From Bacillus sp. FJAT-22090 (GTDB lineage Bacteria > Bacillota > Bacilli > Bacillales_A > Planococcaceae): a stretch of 64,000 nt of DNA. The notes under the pieces were generated by a model. The model was not told the origin of the DNA. It made no database searches and saw only the letters and a list, made by a program, of their open reading frames with translations. This document shows positions 47,370-55,977 of the stretch, one piece after another (position 1 is the first letter of the stretch; every line of letters begins with the position of its first letter). Where the stretch lies: the NCBI RefSeq assembly GCF_001278755.1, contig NZ_CP012601.1, positions 558,001-622,000 on the forward strand, read 5' to 3'. The translations under genes were made by a program, and so were the position numbers.

Positions 47370-47373
47370 AGGA

Positions 47374-47724
47374 ATGAATTCTTCAAAATTACTAGAAATT
47401 GCTTATAAAGCAGCAGACGACAAACGTGCAGATGATATTGTCGTACTGAATATGCAAGGGATATCTTTACTTGCAGATTATTTTTTGATTTGCCACGCAA
47501 GTTCTGATCGTCAAGTCCAAGCAATTGCAAAAGAACTTTCAGAACAAGCAGCTGTAGCTGGGTTTAATGTAAAACGTTTAGAAGGTTTTGATGAAGCACG
47601 TTGGATTTTAGTTGATATGGGAGACGTTGTTGCCCATGTGTTCCATAAAGATGAGCGTACTTATTACAATTTAGAGCGTCTTTGGGGAGATGCACCATTG
47701 ATTGAAGTAGGGCTTGATGCATAA
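47374..47724 (+). CDS. rsfS: Ribosomal silencing factor RsfS (YqeL)
   Basis: 116 residues with the RsfS/Iojap pattern: ADDIVVLNMQGISLLADYFLICHASSDRQVQAIA near residues 19-52 and LVDMGDVVAHVFHKDERTYYNLERLW near residues 80-105. It binds L14 and blocks 50S-30S joining under starvation. Four bases after yqeK, one-base overlap with yqeM. Confidence 0.96.
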   Translation: MNSSKLLEIAYKAADDKRADDIVVLNMQGISLLADYFLICHASSDRQVQAIAKELSEQAAVAGFNVKRLEGFDEARWILVDMGDVVAHVFHKDERTYYNLERLWGDAPLIEVGLDA

Positions 47725-48461
47725 TGGCTATGTACGATCAGTTTGCATTTATATATGATCGATTGATGTCAGATATACCTTATGCAAAGTATGCGGAATG
47801 GGTGCAAACAAAAGCACCCCATTCTGCAGGGAAAAAACTGGTTGATATTGGATGTGGTACAGGAGTATTAAGCGTCCAATTTGCAAAAGCAGGATATGAT
47901 GTAATTGGTGTAGATTTGTCAGAATCGATGCTGACAGTTGCTCAAAATCGTAGTTTGGATAATAATGTCCAAGTCTCGTTTATTTGTCAGTCTATGTCTG
48001 AAATGGATGGTTTCGAAGGTATAGATGTTGCAGTGATCGCTATTGATTCTATAAATTATTTAGAGAAACTGGAAGAAGTGAAACAAACTTTTCAACATAT
48101 TTACCACTCCTTGGTAGAAGGTGGACAACTATTTTTCGATGTCCATTCACTATTCAAAATGGATGAAATATATCCGAATGGCCCATTTACATATGAGGAT
48201 GAGCAAGTGGCATATATTTGGAATACTGAAATTGGCGAAGAGAGTCATTCTATTTATCATGATATTACATTTTTTGTTCGTGACGAGGCTGGTTATTACG
48301 AACGATTTGAAGAGTCACATTACCAACGAACCTTTCCGGTTGAAACATATATAAACCTATTAAAAGAAATTGGTTTTTCTTCCATTTCTAACTCCACTTC
48401 TATATTTGGAGAACAATCTCAAGATGAGATTGAAAGATTCTTTATCCACGCTGTAAAATAA
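47724..48461 (+). CDS. yqeM: Class I SAM-dependent methyltransferase YqeM
   Basis: 245 residues. Rossmann-type SAM site VDIGCGTGVLSVQFA near residues 40-54, then the acidic VDLSESML. Substrate is unknown. It shares the TAATG junction with rsfS, so it is the last gene of the yqeG cluster. No comER follows, unlike B. subtilis, where it lies on the other strand. Confidence 0.92.
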   Translation: MAMYDQFAFIYDRLMSDIPYAKYAEWVQTKAPHSAGKKLVDIGCGTGVLSVQFAKAGYDVIGVDLSESMLTVAQNRSLDNNVQVSFICQSMSEMDGFEGIDVAVIAIDSINYLEKLEEVKQTFQHIYHSLVEGGQLFFDVHSLFKMDEIYPNGPFTYEDEQVAYIWNTEIGEESHSIYHDITFFVRDEAGYYERFEESHYQRTFPVETYINLLKEIGFSSISNSTSIFGEQSQDEIERFFIHAVK

Positions 48462-48472
48462 GTCTTTCATTT

Positions 48473-48521
48473 AAGAGGTAAATTTAGTATAGTTTGGGTA
48501 ACTCCATATAATTTACCTCTT
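48473..48521. repeat. Inverted repeat between yqeM and comEA
   Basis: Perfect 12-bp arms, AAGAGGTAAATT (48473-48484) and AATTTACCTCTT (48510-48521), with a 25-nt loop. There is no T run after it. It may terminate yqeM weakly or be an operator or leader element for comEA. Confidence 0.5.
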
Positions 48522-48532
48522 CCTATGAGAGG

Positions 48533-49153
48533 ATGATATTTCTGGTACTTTCTATTTTTCAGAAAAACAAGAAAAAACTGTTGCTCCCAACTTCAGTTGC
48601 ATTAGCATTCCTTTTTTTTATCATTCAATCCCACTTTAACTCCGCTAATTCCACAGCGGATTCAATTCAACCTATCCCTATAAATGAAGCAATTCAACCA
48701 CAAGAATCATCAACTGAGTTCTTAGAGGACAATCGAATATTTGTCGAAGTAAAAGGAGCAGTCAATATGCCTGGTGTATATGAACTAGCCCCTGAGGATC
48801 GCGTATTAAATGCAATTGAGCTTGCAGGAGGTTATTTGCCAACAAGTGATAGTAAAGGTATTAATCATGCGCAAAAAGTAGAAGACGAGATGGTTATCTA
48901 TGTTCCGGTAGAAGGCGAAGAAGTAGAAACTCTCTTGAGTTCTTCTGGTGAATCCTCTAACCTTGTAAACATTAATACAGCAGATATAGCTTTACTCACT
49001 ACGTTACCAGGTATAGGACCAGCAAAAGCAGAATCGATTATAGCTTATCGAAATGAACAAGGAATCTTTAAAGAAACCGCAGATTTAATGAAAGTAACAG
49101 GTATTGGTACTAAAACGTTTGAAAAGTTAGAGTCTTTAATAACTATAAAGTAA
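48533..49153 (+). CDS. comEA: Competence protein ComEA, DNA receptor
   Basis: 206 residues. An N-terminal membrane helix at about residues 15-33, a flexible Ser/Gln linker, an SLBB-type domain (about 68-130, with VEVKGAVNMPGVYEL), and a C-terminal helix-hairpin-helix domain (NINTADIALLTTLPGIGPAKA then VTGIGTKTFEKL). ComEA binds incoming double-stranded DNA at the cell surface. The ATG at 48533 directly abuts GAGAGG, an unusually short spacing; a CTG at 48542 would be better spaced. Confidence 0.94.
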   Translation: MIFLVLSIFQKNKKKLLLPTSVALAFLFFIIQSHFNSANSTADSIQPIPINEAIQPQESSTEFLEDNRIFVEVKGAVNMPGVYELAPEDRVLNAIELAGGYLPTSDSKGINHAQKVEDEMVIYVPVEGEEVETLLSSSGESSNLVNINTADIALLTTLPGIGPAKAESIIAYRNEQGIFKETADLMKVTGIGTKTFEKLESLITIK

Positions 49154-49227
49154 AAATTTGTGTTGTTGACGTGTGATTGGACAAACTACTAAACTAAAGG
49201 AAGTATTATTATTTAGGAGGTAGTTAT

Positions 49228-49791
49228 ATGGAGCGTATTACATGGGACCAATTTTTTATGGCACAAAGCCATTTACTTGCTTTAAGAAGTACATGTACAC
49301 GGTTAGGAGTAGGAGCAACAATTGTTCGAGATCGTCGAATTATGGCAGGAGGCTATAATGGCTCGATTTCTGGAGGAGACCATTGTATCGATCACGGTTG
49401 TTATGTAGTTGATAATCATTGTGTTCGAACTATTCATGCAGAGATGAATGCTCTTTTGCAATGTTCTAAGTATGGTATTTCGGTGAATGGGGCAGATTTA
49501 TATGTTACACATTTTCCTTGCTTACCTTGTACGAAATCTATCATTCAAGCTGGGGTTTCTCGTCTTTACTATGCACAGGATTATAAAAATAACCAATATG
49601 CAGTAGAGCTTCTAGAGCAATCCGGTGTACAAATCATCCATGTACCATTTGATGATCGAAAAATCGACTTCTTAAGTGACGAAAAAGTTGAATTATATAT
49701 GGAACTTCTTACAAAACTTCGTGAGAAAGGAGCGAGTAAAGAAGAATTGGTACCTTATGAAACGAAGGTGGCAGAGTTATTCGGTCTTTAA
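49228..49791 (+). CDS. comEB: dCMP deaminase family protein ComEB
   Basis: 187 residues. Zinc site residues: HAEMNAL (His70, Glu72) and PCLPC (Cys98, Cys101), as in deoxycytidylate deaminase. It sits in the comE operon, although B. subtilis comEB is not essential for transformation apart from a ComGA-linked localisation role. ATG 49228 follows TTAGGAGG. Confidence 0.95.
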   Translation: MERITWDQFFMAQSHLLALRSTCTRLGVGATIVRDRRIMAGGYNGSISGGDHCIDHGCYVVDNHCVRTIHAEMNALLQCSKYGISVNGADLYVTHFPCLPCTKSIIQAGVSRLYYAQDYKNNQYAVELLEQSGVQIIHVPFDDRKIDFLSDEKVELYMELLTKLREKGASKEELVPYETKVAELFGL

Positions 49792-49814
49792 ATATAAAAG
49801 GAAATATTATTTAT

Positions 49815-52073
49815 ATGGCCTTATCAGTAGTTGTTGCTTCCATAGCAGCGTATGAATCGATAAGGCTTTTGTTTTTATTAGTACTGATCGTATTTTGGCT
49901 ACTATATAAAGGAAAACAATTATTGTTAATTGTGCTGGTTGTCATTTTTGGTAGTTCTTCCTACATGTACTTTACTTACAGCATTCCAGCACCTTCTGAA
50001 AATGTTGCTGTGAATAAAATTACCTGGACAGATAGCTACAGGATCAACGGTAGCTATTTACGAGGATTTGCCTTTGGAGATGATCAACAAAAATGGTATG
50101 TTCAATTAAAAATTAAATCAGAACAACAAAAAAAAGTATTCTTAAACGAGTCGATTGCTGGTAAAAGTTTTCTAATTGAGTCGCAAGAAATTTTAAAAGC
50201 CCCTTTATCTCATATGTATGCTTTTGATATGGAAGCATATATAAAAAGTAATGGAGCTGTCGGACAAATAGAGGTACAGAAATATCAGCTTGTAGGAAAT
50301 GAGAAAAGCTTTGTCAGTTTTATGGCGGAAAAAAGATTTGATATGAAACAACATATTCAGTCGACATTTCCACACTCATTACAATCTGAAGCGGAAGCAT
50401 TGTTAATCGGAAGTGGTGAACAAATGCCAACAGATTTACAAGTGGCCTATCAAACCTTGGGTATAACACATCTTTTTGCTATCTCAGGACTTCATGTTGC
50501 ACTAATAACCCTCATTTTGTACGAACTACTCATTCGCATTGGAGTTAGAAAAGAATCCGCAAGTTGGCTGTTAATTTTAGTGCTTCCTATTTATGCATTG
50601 TTAGCTGGAGGAGCACCATCTGTATGGAGATCTGTTTCCGTTACTGAAATAGTATTAATAAGTATGGCATATAGGAAAAAAATTGCTATGGATGATGCTT
50701 TTTCGCTAAGTATTATCGGATTTGTATTCATTAGCCCTTGGGTTGTATATCAAATTGGTTTTCAATTATCATACTTAGCTGCTTTTTCACTAATCTATTC
50801 ATCTGTACTTTTAAATACTAGCTCCTCTTATTTAAAGCAATCATTCATGATTACAGCTGTATGTCAATTAATCGTTTATCCTATTCTACTTTATCATTTT
50901 TATGAGGTATCGATATCTTCCTTTTTAGCAAATCTACTTTTTGTACCTTTATTTTCTTTTCTCATTCTACCAATAAATATCTTCCTCTTATTTTTAACCT
51001 ATCTCTCAACTTCTATTAGTGGGTTTATGTTTTCAATGTACGAGCCTATTCGTGTTAAGTTGGAAACATTCATCTTATATATTGGTCATCTGCCATTTCA
51101 ATTATGGAATCCAATGAAACCTTCACTAACAATCGTGTTTTTTGCTTATTTAACTGTGTTTTTCTTTTTTGTTTGTTTTGAAAAGAGAAAGAGAATAATT
51201 ATTGCAACAATTACACTACTTATTCCGATAGTTTTTATGCATATCAAACCATATTTGAATTCGTCCACATGGATTAGCTTTCTTAATGTTGGACAAGGGG
51301 ATTGTATTATTATTGAAATGCCCTACAGAAAAGAAGTGATCATGATTGACACAGGGGGACTGTTAAGGTTCGAACAGGATTCCTGGAAAGAAACTGATGA
51401 AAAATATGAGGTTGGGAGACAAATTGTTGTACCTTTTTTAAAAGGGAGAGGAATAACAAAGATTGACACTCTCGTTATAACGCATGCAGATGCAGATCAC
51501 ATGGAAGGTGCTGAGGAAGTCTTAGAAGAAATAAAAATAGAACAAGTTCATATTACCCCTGATTCCACTCAAAAAGAAGTGATGAATGATTTAATAAAGG
51601 AAATAAGGAAACAAAATATACCTGTGCTTGAAAAGATTGCAGGTGATCACATAGAGTCTAAATATTTTCAACTTCAATATATTTATCCGTTTGATAATAT
51701 GTATGAGGGAAATAATGACTCACTCGTATTGTCTATGAAAAATGCCTATTTTCATGGATTGTTTATGGGTGATTTAGAGAAGGAGGGGGAAGAGGAGCTT
51801 ATTTCAAGCTATGCAAGCGCAATTAAACAGCTTACTTTATTAAAATTAGGACATCATGGAAGCAAAACATCTAGTATTGAATCTTTCTTAGAGCTGACTG
51901 AGCCTGACATCTCCATAATCTCAGCTGGATATAATAATCGTTATGGACATCCCCATCCAGAAGTAGTAGAGAGATTAAACAGGTTAAATCTACCTTATTT
52001 ACAAACTGGAAAGGATGGGACGATTCAAGTAGAAATAAAAAAGAATGGAAAAATAATGATTTCTACACCATAA
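49815..52073 (+). CDS. comEC: Competence DNA channel protein ComEC
   Basis: 752 residues. Hydrophobic helices at the N-terminus, an OB-like extracytoplasmic domain, the Competence domain with GITHLFAISGLHVALI near residues 215-230 and several helices up to about 470, then a metallo-beta-lactamase domain: LNVGQGDCIIIE, THADADHMEG (metal ligands), GDLEKEGEEEL and LGHHGSKTSS. It forms the channel for single-stranded DNA and may degrade the other strand. ATG 49815 follows AAAGGAAA, 23 bp after comEB. Confidence 0.95.
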   Translation: MALSVVVASIAAYESIRLLFLLVLIVFWLLYKGKQLLLIVLVVIFGSSSYMYFTYSIPAPSENVAVNKITWTDSYRINGSYLRGFAFGDDQQKWYVQLKIKSEQQKKVFLNESIAGKSFLIESQEILKAPLSHMYAFDMEAYIKSNGAVGQIEVQKYQLVGNEKSFVSFMAEKRFDMKQHIQSTFPHSLQSEAEALLIGSGEQMPTDLQVAYQTLGITHLFAISGLHVALITLILYELLIRIGVRKESASWLLILVLPIYALLAGGAPSVWRSVSVTEIVLISMAYRKKIAMDDAFSLSIIGFVFISPWVVYQIGFQLSYLAAFSLIYSSVLLNTSSSYLKQSFMITAVCQLIVYPILLYHFYEVSISSFLANLLFVPLFSFLILPINIFLLFLTYLSTSISGFMFSMYEPIRVKLETFILYIGHLPFQLWNPMKPSLTIVFFAYLTVFFFFVCFEKRKRIIIATITLLIPIVFMHIKPYLNSSTWISFLNVGQGDCIIIEMPYRKEVIMIDTGGLLRFEQDSWKETDEKYEVGRQIVVPFLKGRGITKIDTLVITHADADHMEGAEEVLEEIKIEQVHITPDSTQKEVMNDLIKEIRKQNIPVLEKIAGDHIESKYFQLQYIYPFDNMYEGNNDSLVLSMKNAYFHGLFMGDLEKEGEEELISSYASAIKQLTLLKLGHHGSKTSSIESFLELTEPDISIISAGYNNRYGHPHPEVVERLNRLNLPYLQTGKDGTIQVEIKKNGKIMISTP

Positions 52074-52075
52074 AA

Positions 52076-52107
52076 GAAAAAGAGTTCTGTCGAATGACAA
52101 AACCCTT
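52076..52107 (-). terminator. Terminator of yqzM (minus strand)
   Basis: Minus strand GTTTTGTC-attc-GACAGAAC (one G-T pair) then CTC and TTTTT-C-TTTT. It lies between the convergent comEC and yqzM genes. Confidence 0.7.
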
Positions 52108-52114
52108 CTCTGTT

Positions 52115-52249
52115 TTATCGAGCGATGAACTCAATAATTACGGCAATAGCGAACATTATTGTAAAAAATCCAAAGGAGACTACGAAACCTACGCCTGAGT
52201 CGATAGCGTCGTTACGTTTCGACTGTACATTTTGTTCAAACTGATTCAT
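52115..52249 (-). CDS. yqzM: YqzM family small membrane protein
   Basis: 44 residues. Starts MNQFEQNVQSKRNDAIDSGV, then one membrane helix (about residues 21-43, GFVVSFGFF onwards). Sequence and place opposite the end of comEC match B. subtilis YqzM, of unknown function. ATG 52249 follows AGGAGGGG. Too short for usual length cutoffs but convincing. Confidence 0.88.
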   Translation of the reverse strand: MNQFEQNVQSKRNDAIDSGVGFVVSFGFFTIMFAIAVIIEFIAR

Positions 52250-52329
52250 TGATACCCCTCCTATTTCCACCTAATTATAAAGTATTATATATAAAAAATC
52301 TACATGGAAACGGTCAATTTTCTATTCAC

Positions 52330-52338
52330 TGCTATAAT
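52330..52338 (+). promoter_or_regulatory. Extended -10 promoter upstream of holA
   Basis: TGCTATAAT at 52330-52338. A second TATAAT at 52376-52381 is an alternative. Neither has a clear -35. Confidence 0.45.
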
Positions 52339-52405
52339 GTCACAAATTATTCATTTATTCTACTGTATAATAAAATTATTAAAGTTAAACAAGGGGATTT
52401 ATAAA

Positions 52406-53410
52406 ATGATTTCAGAAAAATGGATGCAAATAGCAAATAATAAAATAGCGGATGTTTATTTATTATATGGAACGGAAGCCTATTTTATCGAAGAAACTTT
52501 AAAAAAACTTAAGAGACAATTAAGTGAAAATGGAGAAGTAGAAGTTATAAATTTTGATCTGGAAGAAAACAATATAGAAGAAGTTATTTATGAAGCAGAT
52601 ACTATTCCTTTTTTCTCTGATCGTAAATTAGTAATTGCAAAAAATGCCTTCTTTTTAAAAGCAGCTGAAAAAGGGAAAGAGAAAATTGTCCATGATACAG
52701 TAGTTTTAGAAAAATGGGTTCAAAGTCCATCTCCTACTTCAGTTACGGTTTTTATTGCGCCTTATGAAAAACTTGATGAAAGAAAAAAAATAACAAAAGC
52801 GATGAAACAACATGCTGAAGTAATTGAAGCTTCTAGTTTACAAGCTCATGACTTAAAAGGTTGGATTTTGCATGAGGTTTCTAATCTTGGGAAAACAATC
52901 TCCGATGAGGCAGTAGAAGGTTTAATAGAAATCGGTGGAACAAATTTAGTTCATTTACAAACAGAATTAATGAAAATTACGACTTACTTAGGGGAACAGG
53001 AAGAAATTGATATTAATACGGTGAAGTTGCTTCTCGTTAGAACATTAGAACAAGATGTTTTTTCTTTAGGAAATGCCTATTTAACGGGAAACAAAGGGGA
53101 AGCAATCGAAATATATCATGACTTATTAAAACGAAAAGAAGACCCACTTAAGCTAAATGCTCTAATAGCGACTCAGGTACGTTTAATGATACAAGTAGGG
53201 CATTTAAAGAAAAGAGGATATCACGCACAACAAATTGCAAATCAACTAAAAGTGCACCCTTATCGAGTGAAGCTATTATTTGATAATCCTAATCTACAAA
53301 ATGAAAAAAAATTGCTTTCAACTTTAAATGATCTTGCAACAGTGGACTTGCAACTAAAAACATTAAATATTAATCGAGATAGAATTTTAGAAATGTTTTT
53401 GATGAAATAA
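52406..53410 (+). CDS. holA: DNA polymerase III delta subunit HolA (YqeN)
   Basis: 334 residues. The clamp-loader delta subunit opens the beta clamp. Seen: VYLLYGTEAYFIEETL near the start, then the family pattern PFFSDRKLVIAKNAFF. The helical collar domain follows (LEQDVFSLGNAYLTGNKGEAIEIY), and it has no Walker motif, as expected for delta. ATG 52406 with AAGGGGA upstream (MISEKWMQIAN) is chosen over an in-frame ATG 100 bp earlier. Convergent with rpsT. Confidence 0.94.
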   Translation: MISEKWMQIANNKIADVYLLYGTEAYFIEETLKKLKRQLSENGEVEVINFDLEENNIEEVIYEADTIPFFSDRKLVIAKNAFFLKAAEKGKEKIVHDTVVLEKWVQSPSPTSVTVFIAPYEKLDERKKITKAMKQHAEVIEASSLQAHDLKGWILHEVSNLGKTISDEAVEGLIEIGGTNLVHLQTELMKITTYLGEQEEIDINTVKLLLVRTLEQDVFSLGNAYLTGNKGEAIEIYHDLLKRKEDPLKLNALIATQVRLMIQVGHLKKRGYHAQQIANQLKVHPYRVKLLFDNPNLQNEKKLLSTLNDLATVDLQLKTLNINRDRILEMFLMK

Positions 53411-53415
53411 AAAAG

Positions 53416-53447
53416 AAAGACTGGCCGATGAATCGGATCCAGTCTTT
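53416..53447. terminator. Bidirectional terminator between holA and rpsT
   Basis: AAAGACTGG (53416-53424) pairs with CCAGTCTTT (53439-53447) around an inner CCGAT-ga-ATCGG. There are T runs on both strands. Confidence 0.8.
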
Positions 53448-53451
53448 TTAC

Positions 53452-53700
53452 TTACGCTTTTTTCATTAATTGAGCTTTCTTGCGAGTAGCTGCGTTTTTA
53501 TGAATTAAACCTTTAGAAGCTGCTTTTTCAACTTGTTGAATTGCAGTTTTAATAAGTTCTTTTGCGTTTTCGTCGTTATTAAGTGCAGCAGTGTCAGCTT
53601 TTTTTACAGCAGTACGCATAGCTGATTTTGCTTTTGCATTTTGAGCGTTTAACGTCTCGTTTTTCTTAACACGTTTAATAGCAGATTTAATATTTGGCAT
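53452..53700 (-). CDS. rpsT: 30S ribosomal protein S20
   Basis: 82 residues, Lys/Ala-rich helical protein starting [15 protein letters not shown] and ending [13 protein letters not shown]20 binds 16S rRNA. ATG 53700 follows AGGAGGTGAAAGGT; a GTG at 53709 lies inside that site and was rejected. Convergent with holA, divergent from gpr, as in B. subtilis. Confidence 0.97.
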   Translation of the reverse strand: MPNIKSAIKRVKKNETLNAQNAKAKSAMRTAVKKADTAALNNDENAKELIKTAIQQVEKAASKGLIHKNAATRKKAQLMKKA

Positions 53701-53771
53701 ACCTTTCACCTCCTAATAAGGTCTGAGATGATACTTTTATGTGTTGAAAACTGTCTAATACAACAAGCATT

Positions 53772-53800
53772 ATTTTAACAAACGAAAAAACAAATTGCAA
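53772..53800 (-). promoter_or_regulatory. Promoter of rpsT
   Basis: Minus strand TTGCAA (53800-53795), 17-bp spacer, TAAAAT (53777-53772). Confidence 0.55.
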
Positions 53801-53814
53801 TATATAAATGCAAA

Positions 53815-53844
53815 GAATATTTACTTGACACATCGTACAAACTA
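53815..53844 (+). promoter_or_regulatory. Possible sigma-G/sigma-F promoter of gpr
   Basis: GAATA (53815-53819), 18-bp spacer, CAAACTA (53838-53844), one mismatch from CATACTA. The start would fall almost on the ribosome site, so the leader would be very short; the call is tentative. gpr is forespore-expressed in B. subtilis. Confidence 0.35.
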
Positions 53845-53861
53845 TTTAGGAGGTGATTTAT

Positions 53862-54878
53862 ATGTGGGGAAGAACAGATCTTTTAGATGAAACGGAAGAA
53901 ATGGTACAACACAAAACGAAAACTCAAAAAGAGACATTAAGTAATTCAGAAGGAATAAAGTTTGACGAAAGTCGAAGCGGCGCAGTCTTAATAACTTCAA
54001 TAGAAGTAAATGAACAAGGTGAGAAAAAAATAGGCAAGAAAAAAGGAAAATATATTACGCTTACAGATCTGACGGTGAATCCAGAAGTTGAGGAAAGTTT
54101 TGAAGCCTTGGAAAAAATGTTTTTAGAGAAGCTTGACGAGATGCATCAAGGATTAAATTTATCAAATTCTTCTAAAGTGTTAATAATTGGACTAGGAAAT
54201 TCTACAATAACTCCAGATGCTATTGGACCAAAGGCAATTGAATACTTACAAGGTTCCTCTCTATCCCAAAAATCAGAAAACGTAAAGGTAGTAATGTATG
54301 CTCCAGGAGTAACTGGTCAGACAGGTTTTGAGACAAGTGACTTTATAGAAGCTATTAGCAAAGCATTTCAGCCGGATTTGATAATTGTGATAGATGCACT
54401 TGCAGCAAGAAATAGCGAACGACTTTGCAAAACGATTCAGCTGACGAATACAGGTATTCATCCTGGATCGGGAGTCGGTAATCAACGAAAAGAAGTATCA
54501 GAAGAGGTTTATGGTGTTCCAGTAACTGCAATTGGGATACCAATGGTGGTCGATGGTCCAGTCTTATATGCAGATGCGATGGAAAATGTTATACATTATA
54601 TTGCATCTAAAGTAGAGGAAAAAAGTAGACCTTCCTCAGCACTTGCTGTTACCCCTATGGTGTCTAGCAAAAAATCGACTCTGGATAAAACGGTTTTACA
54701 ACCGATATTTGGAGAATGGGTGACATGGTCCACGGATGAAAAAAGAAAATTGTTTGAAGAAGTGTTCGTAGGAAAAAATTCTTCTTTATTTGTGACTCCG
54801 AAAGAGACGGACGCATGGGTTGAGCAGTACGCTTATTTATTATCTAATGGAATTGAAAATTGGATTTCAAGCAGATAA
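53862..54878 (+). CDS. gpr: Spore germination protease Gpr
   Basis: 338 residues. An aspartic-type protease that degrades small acid-soluble spore proteins on germination. VLIIGLGNSTITPDAIGPKA near residue 108 and VIDALAARNSERLC near 175 are family blocks holding the two Asp residues. The N-terminus is MWGRTDLLDETEE. The RTDL cleavage motif of GPR starts at residue 4, so the propeptide is only about 6 residues, instead of 15-16. ATG 53862 follows TTAGGAGGTGA; an in-frame TAG at 53847 excludes a longer start. spoIIP follows. Confidence 0.95.
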   Translation: MWGRTDLLDETEEMVQHKTKTQKETLSNSEGIKFDESRSGAVLITSIEVNEQGEKKIGKKKGKYITLTDLTVNPEVEESFEALEKMFLEKLDEMHQGLNLSNSSKVLIIGLGNSTITPDAIGPKAIEYLQGSSLSQKSENVKVVMYAPGVTGQTGFETSDFIEAISKAFQPDLIIVIDALAARNSERLCKTIQLTNTGIHPGSGVGNQRKEVSEEVYGVPVTAIGIPMVVDGPVLYADAMENVIHYIASKVEEKSRPSSALAVTPMVSSKKSTLDKTVLQPIFGEWVTWSTDEKRKLFEEVFVGKNSSLFVTPKETDAWVEQYAYLLSNGIENWISSR

Positions 54879-54940
54879 TTAGCGCGACTTTTATTCTTAA
54901 GGAATCTTCTTAATTACAGTTGCATAGTAGTTCTAAAAAT

Positions 54941-54973
54941 ACTCTCCTCAACATACGATTGTTTGAGGAGAGT
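54941..54973 (+). promoter_or_regulatory. Hairpin sequestering the spoIIP ribosome site, with sigma-E-like -10 in its loop
   Basis: Perfect 11-bp stem ACTCTCCTCAA (54941-54951) / TTGAGGAGAGT (54963-54973). The 3' arm contains the only ribosome site (GAGGAG) of spoIIP. The 11-nt loop holds most of CATACGAT (54952-54959), close to the sigma-E -10 CATACANT; the matching -35 is poor. There is no T run, so it is not a plain terminator. Confidence 0.55.
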
Positions 54974-54980
54974 GGAAATT

Positions 54981-55775
54981 ATGGCTAATTCCCTTAAGAA
55001 TTTAACAAGCATTTTAATACTATTATTTTTAGCTCCCATTGTGATCGCTACAATCCAAACACCTCTTGTTACGCAACAACCCGAAGAAAAGAAAAAAGAG
55101 GAAACACCAATTGTCTATGCGGCACAGCTGGAATCACCACCAATTGTTTCAGAAATTACTGATCCTAAAAAAGCATTTGTGTATTTTACTCATTACCAAG
55201 AAGCATACCAGCCTATACTTGCGGCAAAAGGAGAGAAGGTTTCAGTTTATCATCCTGAAAGTAATATAACTACCTTTCAAGAACAACTCACAGCTCAATT
55301 TGCATTCCACCAAGTAGAATCAGAGTTTTTGGATGACTATAATAAGCAAGAAATAAAAGACTATCATACGATTCGCCCATTTGTTCAAAATGCCTTAGCT
55401 CATAATAAGTATGATATTATTCTTGATATTCACAGAGACTCAATGAAAGCGAATGTAACGACTCTTAAGGTCGGCGAAGAAAGCTATGCTAAATTTATTT
55501 TTGTAATTGGAGCGGAGCATGACAACTACCGATGGAATGAGCAGTTAGCTAATAATCTCTCTGATCAATTAAATAAATTAGTTCCTGGAATATCACGAGG
55601 GGTTTTGGTTAAATCAGGGAAGGGTGTAGATGGCGTTTACAACCAAGACCTTGCCAAAAATCTTCTTGTGGTCGAACTCGGAGGCGTCGATAATAATGAA
55701 CAAGAAATTAATCGTTCCATCGCTATATTAGCGAAAGCTATTTCTAATATGTTTTACGAACCGATAGCATCTTAA
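54981..55775 (+). CDS. spoIIP: Stage II sporulation protein P, SpoIIP amidase
   Basis: 264 residues, clearly shorter than the B. subtilis protein (about 400); the shortening is in the region between the N-terminal membrane helix (residues 7-25) and the catalytic domain. The catalytic domain (from about VYFTHYQEAYQP) has the zinc motifs H, DIHRDS and VVELGGVDN. SpoIIP cuts stem peptides with SpoIID/SpoIIM to drive engulfment. ATG 54981 has GAGGAG at about 9 nt; a TTG at 54963 overlaps it. Downstream of gpr, as usual. Confidence 0.93.
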   Translation: MANSLKNLTSILILLFLAPIVIATIQTPLVTQQPEEKKKEETPIVYAAQLESPPIVSEITDPKKAFVYFTHYQEAYQPILAAKGEKVSVYHPESNITTFQEQLTAQFAFHQVESEFLDDYNKQEIKDYHTIRPFVQNALAHNKYDIILDIHRDSMKANVTTLKVGEESYAKFIFVIGAEHDNYRWNEQLANNLSDQLNKLVPGISRGVLVKSGKGVDGVYNQDLAKNLLVVELGGVDNNEQEINRSIAILAKAISNMFYEPIAS

Positions 55776-55781
55776 AGTACC

Positions 55782-55815
55782 AAGAGATTGAGCTTATAGC
55801 TTAATCTCTTTTTTA
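55782..55815 (+). terminator. Terminator after spoIIP
   Basis: AAGAGATTGAGCT (55782-55794) pairs with AGCTTAATCTCTT (55798-55810), followed by TTTT. Confidence 0.85.
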
Positions 55816-55977
55816 CTTGATTGTTTTACTAACAGCTTTTTGATAAGATTATATTCTGGCAAAAATAATTTTAAAGGTAACATATCCATAGAATTTTTAC
55901 TTTGGAAAGTTTACATACAAGAAATACATAATTATTTAACAGACATATTTGTAATTCGTTACGAAAAAGGTTTTGTC

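Noticed and set aside
53821-53844. Sigma-A promoter TTGACA at 53825 for gpr
   Set aside because: The nearest -10-like box is only about 12 bp away; spacing is wrong.
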